A DNA stretch of 64,000 nucleotides, taken from NCBI RefSeq assembly GCF_001729485.1, contig NZ_CP017157.1, forward strand, positions 7,812,001-7,876,000, given 5' to 3'. The stretch is from Streptomyces lydicus. Lineage in GTDB: Bacteria; Actinomycetota; Actinomycetes; Streptomycetales; Streptomycetaceae. The position numbers and the translations under genes were made by a program. Under the pieces are notes generated by a model. The model had not been told where the DNA came from. It worked only from the letters and a program-made list of their open reading frames with translations, and did no database searches. Each line of letters starts with the position of its first letter. Position 1 is the stretch's first letter. Positions 37,327-46,302 of the stretch are shown here, one piece after another.

Positions 37327-38031
37327 GTGGAACGCGCGGAGCGCGCCGAGCGCATCCTGCGGGCGGCCGAGGAGCTGCTGCTCGCCTGGGGGTACGGGCG
37401 GGTGACCATCGACGAGATCGCCCGACGCGCCAAGGTCGGCAAGGGCACGGTCTATCTGCACTGGAGGACCAAGGACGCGCTGCTGCTGGCGGTCGTGCTG
37501 AAGGTCCAGTCCCGGGGCCGGCACCGCCAGTTGGCGCGGATGCGCGCCGACCCGCTGGAGGTCCTGCCCAGCCGCGTGGTCAGCGGGCTGTTCCGTGACT
37601 TCCTGGGCGAGCCGGCGCTGCGCGCCGTCCACACCGGCGACTCCGACACCCTCGGCCGGCTCAATGACACCGCGAAGCAGGAGTTCGCGGAGCTGATGGC
37701 GCACAGCGACCGGACCCTGTGCCGCCATCTGGAGGTGCTGCGCGCGCACGGCCTGGTGCGTGCCGACACCGACGTCCGGCACCAGCGGTACACGCTGCTG
37801 GCGCTCGCCACCGGCTTCGTCACGTCCGAGGCGCTGCACGGCGACCGTGCCCCGGAGTCCCCGGAGGTACGCGCCGGGCTCCTCGCCCGGGCCGTGCACT
37901 GCGCGCTGGAGACGCCCGACAGCGCCGGCCGGCACGACGCCGCCGCGGCTGCCGCTCCGGACGTCATCGCCCTCTACGAGGAGCTGACCGAGCTGAGCGA
38001 GCAGGAGATGGACCGGCAACTGCGCCGCTGA
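37327..38031 (+). CDS. TetR-family transcriptional regulator
   Basis: A 234-residue TetR/AcrR-type repressor. The N-terminal helix-turn-helix (residues about 8-55: RAERILRAAEELLLAWGY, VTIDEIARRAKVGKGTVYLHW) is clear, followed by an all-alpha ligand domain. GTG 37327 with GGGGGAG upstream. The 37-bp palindrome directly before it should be its own operator. The P450 gene 100 nt downstream in the same direction is the likely co-regulated target. Confidence 0.9.
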   Translation: MERAERAERILRAAEELLLAWGYGRVTIDEIARRAKVGKGTVYLHWRTKDALLLAVVLKVQSRGRHRQLARMRADPLEVLPSRVVSGLFRDFLGEPALRAVHTGDSDTLGRLNDTAKQEFAELMAHSDRTLCRHLEVLRAHGLVRADTDVRHQRYTLLALATGFVTSEALHGDRAPESPEVRAGLLARAVHCALETPDSAGRHDAAAAAAPDVIALYEELTELSEQEMDRQLRR

Positions 38032-38131
38032 CCACCCCCACCGGCCGACTCCCCGTCGCGCGCCCGCACCACGGGCACCGCGCCGGGCCCGCCCCGACTC
38101 ACCGCCACTCCCAACCGGAGGAGAACGAACG

Positions 38132-39424
38132 ATGTCGGCATTACCCAGCAACGCGTTCACCGAGCACGTCGGCAAGCACCCCGGCGAGCCGAACCTGATG
38201 GACCCCGCGCTGATCAGTGACCCGTTCGCGGGTTACGGCGCGCTGCGCGAGCAGGGCCCGGTCGTGCGGGGACGGTTCCTGGACGACTCACCCGTGTGGT
38301 TCGTGACGCGCTTCGAGGAGGTCCGCGAGGTCCTGCGCGACCAGCGGTTCCTGAACAATCCGGTCTCCTCGGCGCTGGGCGCGGCCCCCGAGGACACCCC
38401 GATGTCCCGGCTGATGGACATGATGGGTTTCCCCGAGCACCTGCGCGTCTATCTGCTCGGCTCGATCCTCAACAACGACGCCCCCGACCACACCCGGCTG
38501 CGCCGCCTGGTCTCCCGGGCCTTCACCGCGCGGAAGATCACCGGTCTGCGGCCGCGCGTCGCGCAGATAGCCGACGAGCTGCTGGCCCGCCTGCCGGAGC
38601 ACGCCGAGGACGGCGTCGTCGACCTGATCCAGCACTTCGCCTACCCCCTGCCGATCACCGTCATCTGCGAGCTGGTCGGCATCCCCGAGGAGGACCGCCC
38701 GCAGTGGCGCGCCTGGGGTGCCGACCTGGTCTCGCTCCAGCCGGACCGGCTGAGCCGGTCCTTCCCGGCGATGATCGACCACATCCACGAGCTGATCGGG
38801 GCGCGCCGCCGGGCGCTCACCGACGACCTGCTCAGCGAGCTGATCCGGACCCATGACGACGACGGCAGCCGGCTCAGCGACGTCGAGATGGTCACCATGG
38901 TCCTCACCGTCGTGCTGGCCGGCCACGAGACCACCGCGCACCTCATCGGCAACGGCACGGCGGCCCTGCTCACCCACCCCGACCAGCTGCGGCTGCTCAA
39001 GGACGACCCGGCGCTGCTGCCGCGCGCGGTGCACGAGTTGATGCGCTGGTGCGGCCCGGTGCACATGACGCAGCTGCGCTACGCCGCCGAGGACGTCGAG
39101 CTGGCGGGCGTCCGGATCCGCCAGGGGGACGCCGTCCAGCTCATCCTGGTCTCGGCGAACCGCGACCCGCGCCACTACGCCGACCCCGACCGCCTGGACC
39201 TGACCCGGCACCCCGCCGGCCACGCCGAGAACCACGTGGGGTTCGGTCACGGGGCGCACTACTGTCTGGGCGCGACGCTCGCCAAACAGGAGGGCGAGGT
39301 CGCCTTGGGCGCCTTGTTCCGGCGTTTCCCCGACCTGTCATTGGCCGTCGCGCCGGACGCCCTGGAGCGCACGCCGGTGCCGGGCAGCTGGCGGCTGAAC
39401 GCGCTGCCCCTGCGCCTGCGCTGA
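38132..39424 (+). CDS. Cytochrome P450 (CYP107-like)
   Basis: A 430-residue soluble bacterial P450. The I-helix is AGHETT, the ExxR motif is ELMRW, and the heme loop is GFGHGAHYCLG with Cys378 as iron ligand. It resembles the CYP107/CYP105 group used in Streptomyces for xenobiotic or secondary-metabolite oxidation. GGAGGAG precedes ATG 38132. No ferredoxin gene is adjacent, so redox partners must come from elsewhere. A tailoring role for the peptide is possible but the TetR context suggests separate control. Confidence 0.93.
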   Translation: MSALPSNAFTEHVGKHPGEPNLMDPALISDPFAGYGALREQGPVVRGRFLDDSPVWFVTRFEEVREVLRDQRFLNNPVSSALGAAPEDTPMSRLMDMMGFPEHLRVYLLGSILNNDAPDHTRLRRLVSRAFTARKITGLRPRVAQIADELLARLPEHAEDGVVDLIQHFAYPLPITVICELVGIPEEDRPQWRAWGADLVSLQPDRLSRSFPAMIDHIHELIGARRRALTDDLLSELIRTHDDDGSRLSDVEMVTMVLTVVLAGHETTAHLIGNGTAALLTHPDQLRLLKDDPALLPRAVHELMRWCGPVHMTQLRYAAEDVELAGVRIRQGDAVQLILVSANRDPRHYADPDRLDLTRHPAGHAENHVGFGHGAHYCLGATLAKQEGEVALGALFRRFPDLSLAVAPDALERTPVPGSWRLNALPLRLR

Positions 39425-39533
39425 GCCACCACCGGTGCGGGGCCGCCACCGCCCCGCACCGTCAACCACCGCCCCGGGCCGCGCACTTGCGGCCGTCGCC
39501 TGCTCCCCGGCGCCGCCCACTTCCCGCCGACTT

Positions 39534-40607
39534 CTACTTCCCGCCGTCGACCTGCGCCCGCCAGGTGACCGACGGGGAGTCGTGGCCGTCACCGGTGAAG
39601 ACGACGGCGGCCGGGGTGTCGCCCTTCGGCAGCAGGTGGACGGAGCACTCGGTGACCACGCCGTTCGGCTTCACCATCTTGTCGGGGACGGCCGCGGGGC
39701 ATTTCGCGACCCCGGGGCCGCCGATGTCGATCAGCGTCATCTTCTGCACGGTCCGGCCGCCGGTGGTCCGCAGCGTCACGCCGTCACTCATGCTCGGCAG
39801 CACGTCGTACTTGCCGCTGTTGCGGTACTGCATCGTGACGTAGTACGGGGTCATCTTCTTCTGGTCCGCGTCCAGGTCGAAGCGGCTCAGGTCGGCGAGC
39901 GAGCCGGTCCGCACACCCTTGGGGGTGATGCGCAGCGACACGGGGCGGTCGCGGCTGTCCGTGGTGATGCCGTCGGCGGGCATGTCGGGGTCCAGCACCC
40001 CGCCGGGGCCGCCCTTGGCGCCGCCGACCTGCCACATGAGGGTGTCACCGCCGTCGTCCTTGTAGGAGACGGTGGCCGGCTGCTGGCTCTTGGGCAGCAT
40101 GAAGATCTGGCAGATCGCGGCGGTGGCCCCGGCCGCCAGCTCGGACTTGCCGCTCTCGCGGCACTCGGGCGGCAGCCCGGAGCCGGTGGCGAGGGGGTTG
40201 GACCGGAACAGCGAGACGGCCTGGGCGGCCTGGCCGTCGGTGCCGTTGACGGAGAAGTTCCGCTCCGGCGACAGGTTCTTCACCGTGCCCTTGCCGGTGT
40301 TGGTGTAGGAGAAGGTGAGGTAGTACGGCACCATCCCCTTCAGGTCGCCGTCCAGCCGGATGTGCGACAGGTCGGAGTCGGAGCCGCGGGCCAGCCGGGT
40401 GGGCGTGAGCCGCAGGGGATGCGCCGTGTGGTCGGTGCCGGTCCAGGTGGCCCGGCGCGGCGTGGGCTTCATCGGCAGCGGCTTGGCGGGCGTGACGGAT
40501 TCGGCCGCTGCCGGCTGCCGGCCGGCGTCCCCGCCCGCGCATCCCACCGCCAGCAGCATGAGCGCGCTCATGCCCGCGGCACCCGCGAGACGTATCGGCA
40601 TCCGCAC
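39534..40607 (-). CDS. Secreted lipoprotein with two related halves
   Basis: A 357-residue predicted lipoprotein: signal segment then the lipobox AVGCAG. The mature part contains two related units, each with a P-Y-Y-(L/V)-T phrase (MVPYYLTFSYTNTGKGTV and MTPYYVTMQYRNSGKYDV) and later a cysteine-containing LP-K phrase (ICQIFMLPKSQ and ECSVHLLPKGD). This suggests an internal duplication of an immunoglobulin-like DUF4352-type fold. The function is unknown. It converges with the P450 gene. GTG start with a G-rich site upstream; an in-frame ATG lies two codons later. Confidence 0.7.
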   Translation of the reverse strand: MRMPIRLAGAAGMSALMLLAVGCAGGDAGRQPAAAESVTPAKPLPMKPTPRRATWTGTDHTAHPLRLTPTRLARGSDSDLSHIRLDGDLKGMVPYYLTFSYTNTGKGTVKNLSPERNFSVNGTDGQAAQAVSLFRSNPLATGSGLPPECRESGKSELAAGATAAICQIFMLPKSQQPATVSYKDDGGDTLMWQVGGAKGGPGGVLDPDMPADGITTDSRDRPVSLRITPKGVRTGSLADLSRFDLDADQKKMTPYYVTMQYRNSGKYDVLPSMSDGVTLRTTGGRTVQKMTLIDIGGPGVAKCPAAVPDKMVKPNGVVTECSVHLLPKGDTPAAVVFTGDGHDSPSVTWRAQVDGGK

Positions 40608-40763
40608 AACTGACCCCCGTCGTTCCGTTCCGTGCGGCGCCCGGCCGCACGGCGTTGGCTCGTCCCTCTCGCCCGGCGGCCGCCGCGCGGGACGTCGCGC
40701 GGCAGCGCCGGGCCGACAGATTAGCCGCCGCGTGCGGGGCCGGCGGCGCCGCCCCGGCGGGTG

Positions 40764-41597
40764 TCAGCGCGGGCGGCGGGCCCGCAGCGAGTACATCAGC
40801 GGGACGCGGGGACGGTCGCCGGGGAACCGGTAGAAGCCGTCGTCGGCCCGCCGCAGCGCGCCGAAGCGCTGGAACATCGTCAGGTCGTGCTCGTGCAGGA
40901 ACTCCAGGTGCAGGCCGGCGCCGGCCAGGGCGGAGACCACCTCGCCGATCGGGTGCTGCCATTCGACGCTGCGGTTGTTGACCGTCGGCGCGTCGAAGTC
41001 GGTGTAGCTGCCGGGCACTTCGTCGACCCAGGCGTCGCGGCTGAAGTAGTCGTGGACGATGCGCGAGCCGGTCTCGTCGTCCAGGGCGTCGCACAGCGGG
41101 TGGAACTCGGCGAGGTAGAGGAAGCCGCCGGGCGCGACGAGCGAGGCGGCGGTGTCGGCCCACCGCTCCAGGTCCGGCAGCCAGTTCAGGGCGCCGATGC
41201 CGGTGTAGACGATGTCGTAGGCATCGTCCGGGACGGCTTCGGCGGCGTCGTAGACGTCGGCGGCGACGAACGCCGCGCGGTCCGGGCCGTAGCCGAGTTC
41301 GGCGGCGAGTTCGCGCGCTGCCTCGACGGCCGGTTCGGAGAAGTCCAGGCCGACGACGCGGGCGGCGCCGCGGTGGGCCCAGGAGAGGGTGTCCTGGCCG
41401 AAGTGGCACTGGAGGTGCAGCAGGGACCGGCCGGTGACGTCACCGACCTCGGCGGTCTCGAAGGCCCGGAGTACGTCCCGGACCCGGCGGAACCGGTCCT
41501 GGTCGTAAAAATCGCTCGCGGTGTGGAGGGCGACCCGCTCGTCCCACCTGGCGCGATTGGCTTCCCGCCAGTCGTCGGGGCCGTTGTGTCTTCGCAT
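40764..41597 (-). CDS. Class I SAM-dependent methyltransferase
   Basis: A 277-residue methyltransferase. The SAM-binding motif appears as SLLHLQCHFGQDTLSWA followed by VVGLDFSEPAVEAA, and YDIVYTGIGALNWL is the motif II region. Close relatives occur widely in actinobacteria with unknown substrates. It is divergently arranged with the S9 peptidase gene across 69 bp. Confidence 0.85.
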   Translation of the reverse strand: MRRHNGPDDWREANRARWDERVALHTASDFYDQDRFRRVRDVLRAFETAEVGDVTGRSLLHLQCHFGQDTLSWAHRGAARVVGLDFSEPAVEAARELAAELGYGPDRAAFVAADVYDAAEAVPDDAYDIVYTGIGALNWLPDLERWADTAASLVAPGGFLYLAEFHPLCDALDDETGSRIVHDYFSRDAWVDEVPGSYTDFDAPTVNNRSVEWQHPIGEVVSALAGAGLHLEFLHEHDLTMFQRFGALRRADDGFYRFPGDRPRVPLMYSLRARRPR

Positions 41598-41666
41598 ATC
41601 ACGAAGTTATCCACAGGCTTGGGGCCCTCGCCAACGCATTTGGGCTGCCGGGCGCAGAATGGGCCC

Positions 41667-43601
41667 ATGACTGACGAGACGACCGCGGGCCCCGACCACT
41701 CCACCGAGCCGAACCCTCCGACGACCGAAGCCGGCCGCTCCTCCGTGACGGTGTCGGGCCAGGCCGCCCCGATAGCGGGCGACGCCGTGCCGGACTGGGA
41801 GAAGCGCTTCCGCGCCCCGCGGATCGGGCTGCCGGACTGGGCCGAGGACGCCCCGGACCGCTCCCTGTTCGTCTCGAACGCCACCGGCACCTTCGAGCTG
41901 TACGCCTGGGACCGGGCGACCGGCCGGCAGCGCCAGGCCACGGACCGGCCGAACGGCACGACGGACGGCACACTGTCGCCGGACGGCGAGTGGATCTGGT
42001 GGTTCTCGGACACCGACGGCGACGAGTTCGGCGTCTGGATGCGGCAGCCGTTCGCCGGCGGCCCGGACGAGCCCGCCACCCCGGGTCTCGACCCGTCGTA
42101 CCCGGGGGGTCTGGCGATCGGCCGGGACGGCACGGCGGTCGTCGGGCGCTCGACCGACGAGGACGGCTCGACGGTCCACCTCGTCCGGCCGGGGCAGCCG
42201 CCGGTGGAGATCTACCGCCACCGCGAGTCGGCGGGCGTCGGTGATCTCTCGCACGACGGCTCGCTGATCGCCCTGGAGCACACCGAGCACGGCGACGCGA
42301 TGCACTCCGCGATCCGTGTGGTGCGCGCGGACGGCTCCACGGTCGCGGAGCTGGACGACACCAAGGGCGGGACCGAGGAGCTGGGCCTGTCGGTGATGGG
42401 TTTCGCACCGGTGGACGGTGACTCCCGGCTGCTGGTGGGACATCAGCGGCGGGGCCGCTGGGAGCCCATGATCTGGGACCCGCTGACGGGCGTGGAGACG
42501 CCGCTGGAGATCGACCTCCCCGGCGATGTGGGCGCCGACTGGTATCCGGACGGCTCCGCCCTGCTGGTGGAGCACGAATACCAGGCGCGCAGCGAGCTGT
42601 GGCGCTTCGACCTGTCCGGCGCGGCCGGCCGGTCCCTGACCCGGGTCGAGACCCCGGCCGGCACGGTCTCCGGCGCGACGGCGCGGCCGGACGGCACCGT
42701 CGAGTTCCTCTGGTCGTCGGCCGCCCAGCCGCCGGAGGTCCGTTCGACCAGCGGCAAGGTCGTCCTGGACCCGCCCGGCGCGGCGGCACCCGCCTCGGTG
42801 GCGGTGCGGGACGTGTGGGTGGAGGGCCCCGGCGGCCGGATCCACGCCCTGGTCCAGCAGCCGCCCGGGGAGGGCCCCTTCCCCACGGTCTTCGACATCC
42901 ACGGCGGTCCGACCTGGCACGACAGCGATGCCTTCGCCTCGTCCCCGGCGGCCTGGGTGGACCACGGCTTCGCGGTCGTCCGCGTCAACTACCGCGGCTC
43001 GACGGGCTACGGCCGGGCGTGGACGGACGCCCTGAAGCACCGCGTGGGCCTGATCGAGCTGGAGGACATCGCCGCGGTGCGCGCGTGGGCGGTGTCGTCC
43101 GGTCTGGCGGATCCGGAGCGGCTGGTGCTGGCGGGCGGCTCCTGGGGCGGCTATCTCACCCTGCTGGGCCTCGGCACGCAGCCGGACGCGTGGGCCGTGG
43201 GCCTGGCGGCGGTCCCGGTCGCGGACTACGTCACGGCGTACAACGACGAGATGGAGGCCCTCAAGGCGATGGACCGCACCCTCCTGGGCGGCACCCCCGA
43301 GGAGGTCCCCGAGCGCTTCGAGGCGTCGTCCCCGCTGACCTACGTCGAGGCGGTCCGGGCCCCCGTCTACATCTCCGCGGGCGTCAACGACCCCCGCTGC
43401 CCGATCCGGCAGGTGGAGAACTACGTCAAGCGGCTGGAGCAGCGCGGCCACCCGCACGAGGTCTACCGCTATGACGCCGGTCATGGCTCCCTCGTGGTGG
43501 AGGAGCGCATCAAGCAGGTCCGCCTGGAACTCGACTTCGCCCAACGCCACCTCAAGCCCGGCACCGACCACCCCGAGCCCGCCACGAACCAGCAGCACTG
43601 A
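41667..43601 (+). CDS. Prolyl oligopeptidase family (S9) peptidase
   Basis: A 644-residue enzyme with an N-terminal beta-propeller region (about residues 50-380, repeated W/D/G-rich blades) and a C-terminal alpha/beta hydrolase domain. Catalytic residues: Ser492 in GGSWGGY, Asp575 in NDPRCP, His606 in GHGSL. This is the acylaminoacyl-peptidase/dipeptidyl-peptidase type. No signal peptide is seen, so it is cytoplasmic. ATG 41667 is preceded by a divergent promoter region shared with the methyltransferase gene. Confidence 0.9.
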   Translation: MTDETTAGPDHSTEPNPPTTEAGRSSVTVSGQAAPIAGDAVPDWEKRFRAPRIGLPDWAEDAPDRSLFVSNATGTFELYAWDRATGRQRQATDRPNGTTDGTLSPDGEWIWWFSDTDGDEFGVWMRQPFAGGPDEPATPGLDPSYPGGLAIGRDGTAVVGRSTDEDGSTVHLVRPGQPPVEIYRHRESAGVGDLSHDGSLIALEHTEHGDAMHSAIRVVRADGSTVAELDDTKGGTEELGLSVMGFAPVDGDSRLLVGHQRRGRWEPMIWDPLTGVETPLEIDLPGDVGADWYPDGSALLVEHEYQARSELWRFDLSGAAGRSLTRVETPAGTVSGATARPDGTVEFLWSSAAQPPEVRSTSGKVVLDPPGAAAPASVAVRDVWVEGPGGRIHALVQQPPGEGPFPTVFDIHGGPTWHDSDAFASSPAAWVDHGFAVVRVNYRGSTGYGRAWTDALKHRVGLIELEDIAAVRAWAVSSGLADPERLVLAGGSWGGYLTLLGLGTQPDAWAVGLAAVPVADYVTAYNDEMEALKAMDRTLLGGTPEEVPERFEASSPLTYVEAVRAPVYISAGVNDPRCPIRQVENYVKRLEQRGHPHEVYRYDAGHGSLVVEERIKQVRLELDFAQRHLKPGTDHPEPATNQQH

Positions 43602-43689
43602 CCCGGAGGCCGACTGACGCCCCCCGGAGGACACGAAAAACACGGAGCGGAACCGGACCCCGACCGGAAGGAGAAGAACAAGCCCTCGC

Positions 43690-44967
43690 TCAGGCGGCGC
43701 TGTGAGGGGCGTGATGGGCGAGGGCGGCATGCGGGTCCGTGCCCGCGGCGGCGGTGTGGTCGGTGTGCACGGTCGCGGCCGTGAGCCGGGGCACGGCGTG
43801 GATCAGAGCGTGTTCCGCGGCGACGGCGAGGGCGTGCGCCTGCACCACCGTCAGAGCGGAGTCGACGACGATCTCGGCCTCGGCGCGCAGGCGGTGCCCG
43901 ATCCACCGCATGCGGACCTGCCCGATGCCGCGCACGCCTTCCACGGCGTGCAGGGCGTTCTCCGCGGTGTCGAGGAGCGCGGGATCGACGGAGTCCATCA
44001 GGCGCCGGTAGACCTCGCGGGCCGCGTCCCGCAGCACCATGAGGATGGCGGCGGTGATGAGCAGACCGATGAGGGGGTCGGCCAGGCGCCAGCCGAGGGC
44101 GGTGCCGCCGGCGCCGAGGAGTACGGCGAGGGAGGTGAAGCCGTCGGTGCGGGCGTGCAGGCCGTCGGCGACCAGGGCGGCGGAGCCGATCCTGCGGCCG
44201 GTGCGGATGCGGTAGCGGGCCACCCACTCGTTGCCGACGAACCCGGCCACGGCGGCGAGGGCCACCGCCCACAGGTGCGTCACCTCATGGGGGTGCAGCA
44301 GACGATCGACCGCCTCGTAGGCGGCCAGGAGGGAGGAGACCGCGATGGTCAGCACGATGGCGATACCCGCGAGGTCCTCGGCACGGCCGTAGCCGTAGGT
44401 GTAGCGGCGGTTTGCGGCCCGGCGGCCGAGGACGAAGGCGATGCCCAGGGGCACCGCGGTGAGGGCGTCGGCACCGTTGTGGAGGGTGTCACCGAGCAGC
44501 GCCACCGACCCCGACACCGCGACGATCGCCGCCTGCACCGCGCAGGTCAGCCCCAGCACCCCGAGCGACAGCCACAGCGTGCGCATGCCCTCTCGTGAGG
44601 TCTCCATCGCCGCATCGACCTTGTCCACGGTCTCGTGACTGTGCGGCACGACCACATGCCCGACCCGATGCCGCACCCGCGCCCACCACGCGCCGTGCCG
44701 GTGCGCGTGCCCACGCGAAGCCTCCGGCCCGCCACGCGACCCGGCGTGCGGGTGGACGACGCTGGGAACGTGGTGGGCGTCGTGGGCGTCGTGGCCGGCG
44801 CGAACGTGGTGCGCGTCGTGCGGGTAGCCGCCGCCCTGGCTGAGGGTCTCGCCGCCGGCCTTGCGCGGGTGGTGGCCGGCGCCATGGCCGACGGGGCCGT
44901 GGCCGGTGTCGGCGTCGTGCGGGGCGTGGCGATCAGGACCGTGCGGATGCGGGTGCTTGCCTGCCAT
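43690..44967 (-). CDS. Cation diffusion facilitator (CDF) metal efflux protein
   Basis: A 425-residue CzcD/ZitB-like transporter. A histidine-rich N-terminal tail (residues 1-100, many HxH) precedes six membrane segments. Metal-site motifs are GDTLHNGADAL in segment II and ADGLHARTDG in segment V, the H/D pair typical of Zn/Cd transporters. The cytoplasmic C-terminal domain carries the usual VRGIGQVRMRWIGHRLRAE region, and the extreme C-terminus again has histidines. Probably zinc or cobalt efflux. Confidence 0.9.
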   Translation of the reverse strand: MAGKHPHPHGPDRHAPHDADTGHGPVGHGAGHHPRKAGGETLSQGGGYPHDAHHVRAGHDAHDAHHVPSVVHPHAGSRGGPEASRGHAHRHGAWWARVRHRVGHVVVPHSHETVDKVDAAMETSREGMRTLWLSLGVLGLTCAVQAAIVAVSGSVALLGDTLHNGADALTAVPLGIAFVLGRRAANRRYTYGYGRAEDLAGIAIVLTIAVSSLLAAYEAVDRLLHPHEVTHLWAVALAAVAGFVGNEWVARYRIRTGRRIGSAALVADGLHARTDGFTSLAVLLGAGGTALGWRLADPLIGLLITAAILMVLRDAAREVYRRLMDSVDPALLDTAENALHAVEGVRGIGQVRMRWIGHRLRAEAEIVVDSALTVVQAHALAVAAEHALIHAVPRLTAATVHTDHTAAAGTDPHAALAHHAPHSAA

Positions 44968-45043
44968 ACGGCCTACCGTGGCACGCCGATCGCATTGCGG
45001 CTACAACGGTCATACGCCCGACGACCAGGTGCGACACCGTCGC

Positions 45044-45104
45044 AAAAAAAAGGGGGGCAAGGGGGAGGGGTGGGGTGGGGGCGGGGGGGGAGGCCCCCCC
45101 CGGG
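45044..45104 (-). terminator. Terminator after SURF1 gene (G/C tracts and T8)
   Basis: Read on the minus strand, a run of eight G and later six C followed directly by eight T can form a classical intrinsic terminator; the G8/C8 pair at 45082-45100 offers another stem. Eight-base A/T runs are rare in this genome. The homopolymers are also prone to sequencing length error. Confidence 0.6.
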
Positions 45105-45130
45105 GAGCGCAACCGCGCCCCCCCACCCGC

Positions 45131-46072
45131 TCACCCCCGCCCCGCCCCCGCCTCTGCCCCCGCATCTGCCTCTGCCTCTGCCTCGACCTCGGCTCCCGCC
45201 CCAGCGTCCGTCTCCGGTGCAGGCTTCGCCTCGGCCTTCGCCTCCGCCTCCGCCTCCGGCGCAAGCGCCCGCTCCGCCTCCCCCTCCGGCAGGAGGCCCA
45301 GGGCCGCGTCCTTGGCCGCTTCGGCCTCGCGGCGGAAGAGGCGGAACCACATGAAGACGACGAAGCCGGCGAAGACGAACCACTCCCCGGTGTAGCCGAG
45401 GTTCTGGAACGCCTTGAGGTCCAGGCCGCTGCCCTCGGCCGCGGCCGGCGGGACGGCGCGCAGCGGGGCCTGGGCGTCGGTGAGCGTGATCCAGGCGTCG
45501 TAGACCTCGTACGGCACGATGTTGACCAGCGAAGCGGCGCTGATCATGCCGAGCTGCCCCTGCGGCAGGCCGCCGCCCGCCTGTACGCCGTCGGTCCCCT
45601 GGTTCTCGGAAGCCTGCAGCGCGCCGGTGACCGTCACTTCGCCCTTGGGCGGCGCCGGCACCTTCGCCGTATCGGTCTTCGCGCCGGCGTCGCCGGGCAG
45701 CCAGCCCCGTACGACCGGGAGGGCCTTGCCGTGGTCCGTACGCAGCAGGCTGAGGACGTAGAAGCCCTGTCGCTCGCCGTGGTTGTCCTTCAACGTGCGG
45801 CTCGGTACGAGCAGTTGGTGACCGGTGTCGTAGTGTCCGCGGGCGCTGGCCTGCCGTCCCGACGTGATCTTGTCGACCGGGAGCAGGCTCTCGACCGGGC
45901 GGGCCGCCGCGGTCTTGGCACGGTCGGAGCGGTCCTCCTGCTGCTGGTGGGTGGCGACGCGGTCCTCGAAGCGACCCAGCTGCCAGCTGCCCATGAAGAT
46001 GCAGAAGGGGATCGCCAGTACGGCGAAGACGTTGATTCCCCACCACCGCGGGGTCAGCAGGAATCGGTACAC
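45131..46072 (-). CDS. SURF1 family protein
   Basis: A 313-residue membrane protein. The first transmembrane segment is at about 11-30 (NVFAVLAIPFCIFMGSWQLGR, with the WQLxR hallmark), then a soluble region with VVRGWLPGDAG, and a second segment at about 238-256. These are SURF1 features; SURF1 proteins help cytochrome c oxidase assembly. The last 60 residues are a low-complexity Ala/Glu tail unlike the family core. GTG start. Confidence 0.85.
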   Translation of the reverse strand: MYRFLLTPRWWGINVFAVLAIPFCIFMGSWQLGRFEDRVATHQQQEDRSDRAKTAAARPVESLLPVDKITSGRQASARGHYDTGHQLLVPSRTLKDNHGERQGFYVLSLLRTDHGKALPVVRGWLPGDAGAKTDTAKVPAPPKGEVTVTGALQASENQGTDGVQAGGGLPQGQLGMISAASLVNIVPYEVYDAWITLTDAQAPLRAVPPAAAEGSGLDLKAFQNLGYTGEWFVFAGFVVFMWFRLFRREAEAAKDAALGLLPEGEAERALAPEAEAEAKAEAKPAPETDAGAGAEVEAEAEADAGAEAGAGRG

Positions 46073-46302
46073 GCCCTCAACGGTACGGGTCCCGCCCGGC
46101 GCGACCGCACCGCCCCCTCCGGGGCGGACCCGCAGCCGCCGCCCGGCAGCCGCTCCACAGCCCCTCGGATCACCGGGTCACCCCACCGGCCTCGGCGGAC
46201 CCACCGGCCCCGACCTCACACCGCGCCGGCCCGCGGCCCCGGCGCCCCACACACGGGCGTCGCCCCCCCGGCCCGGCCCCGCACCGTCCCTCCGGCCCGG
46301 CC

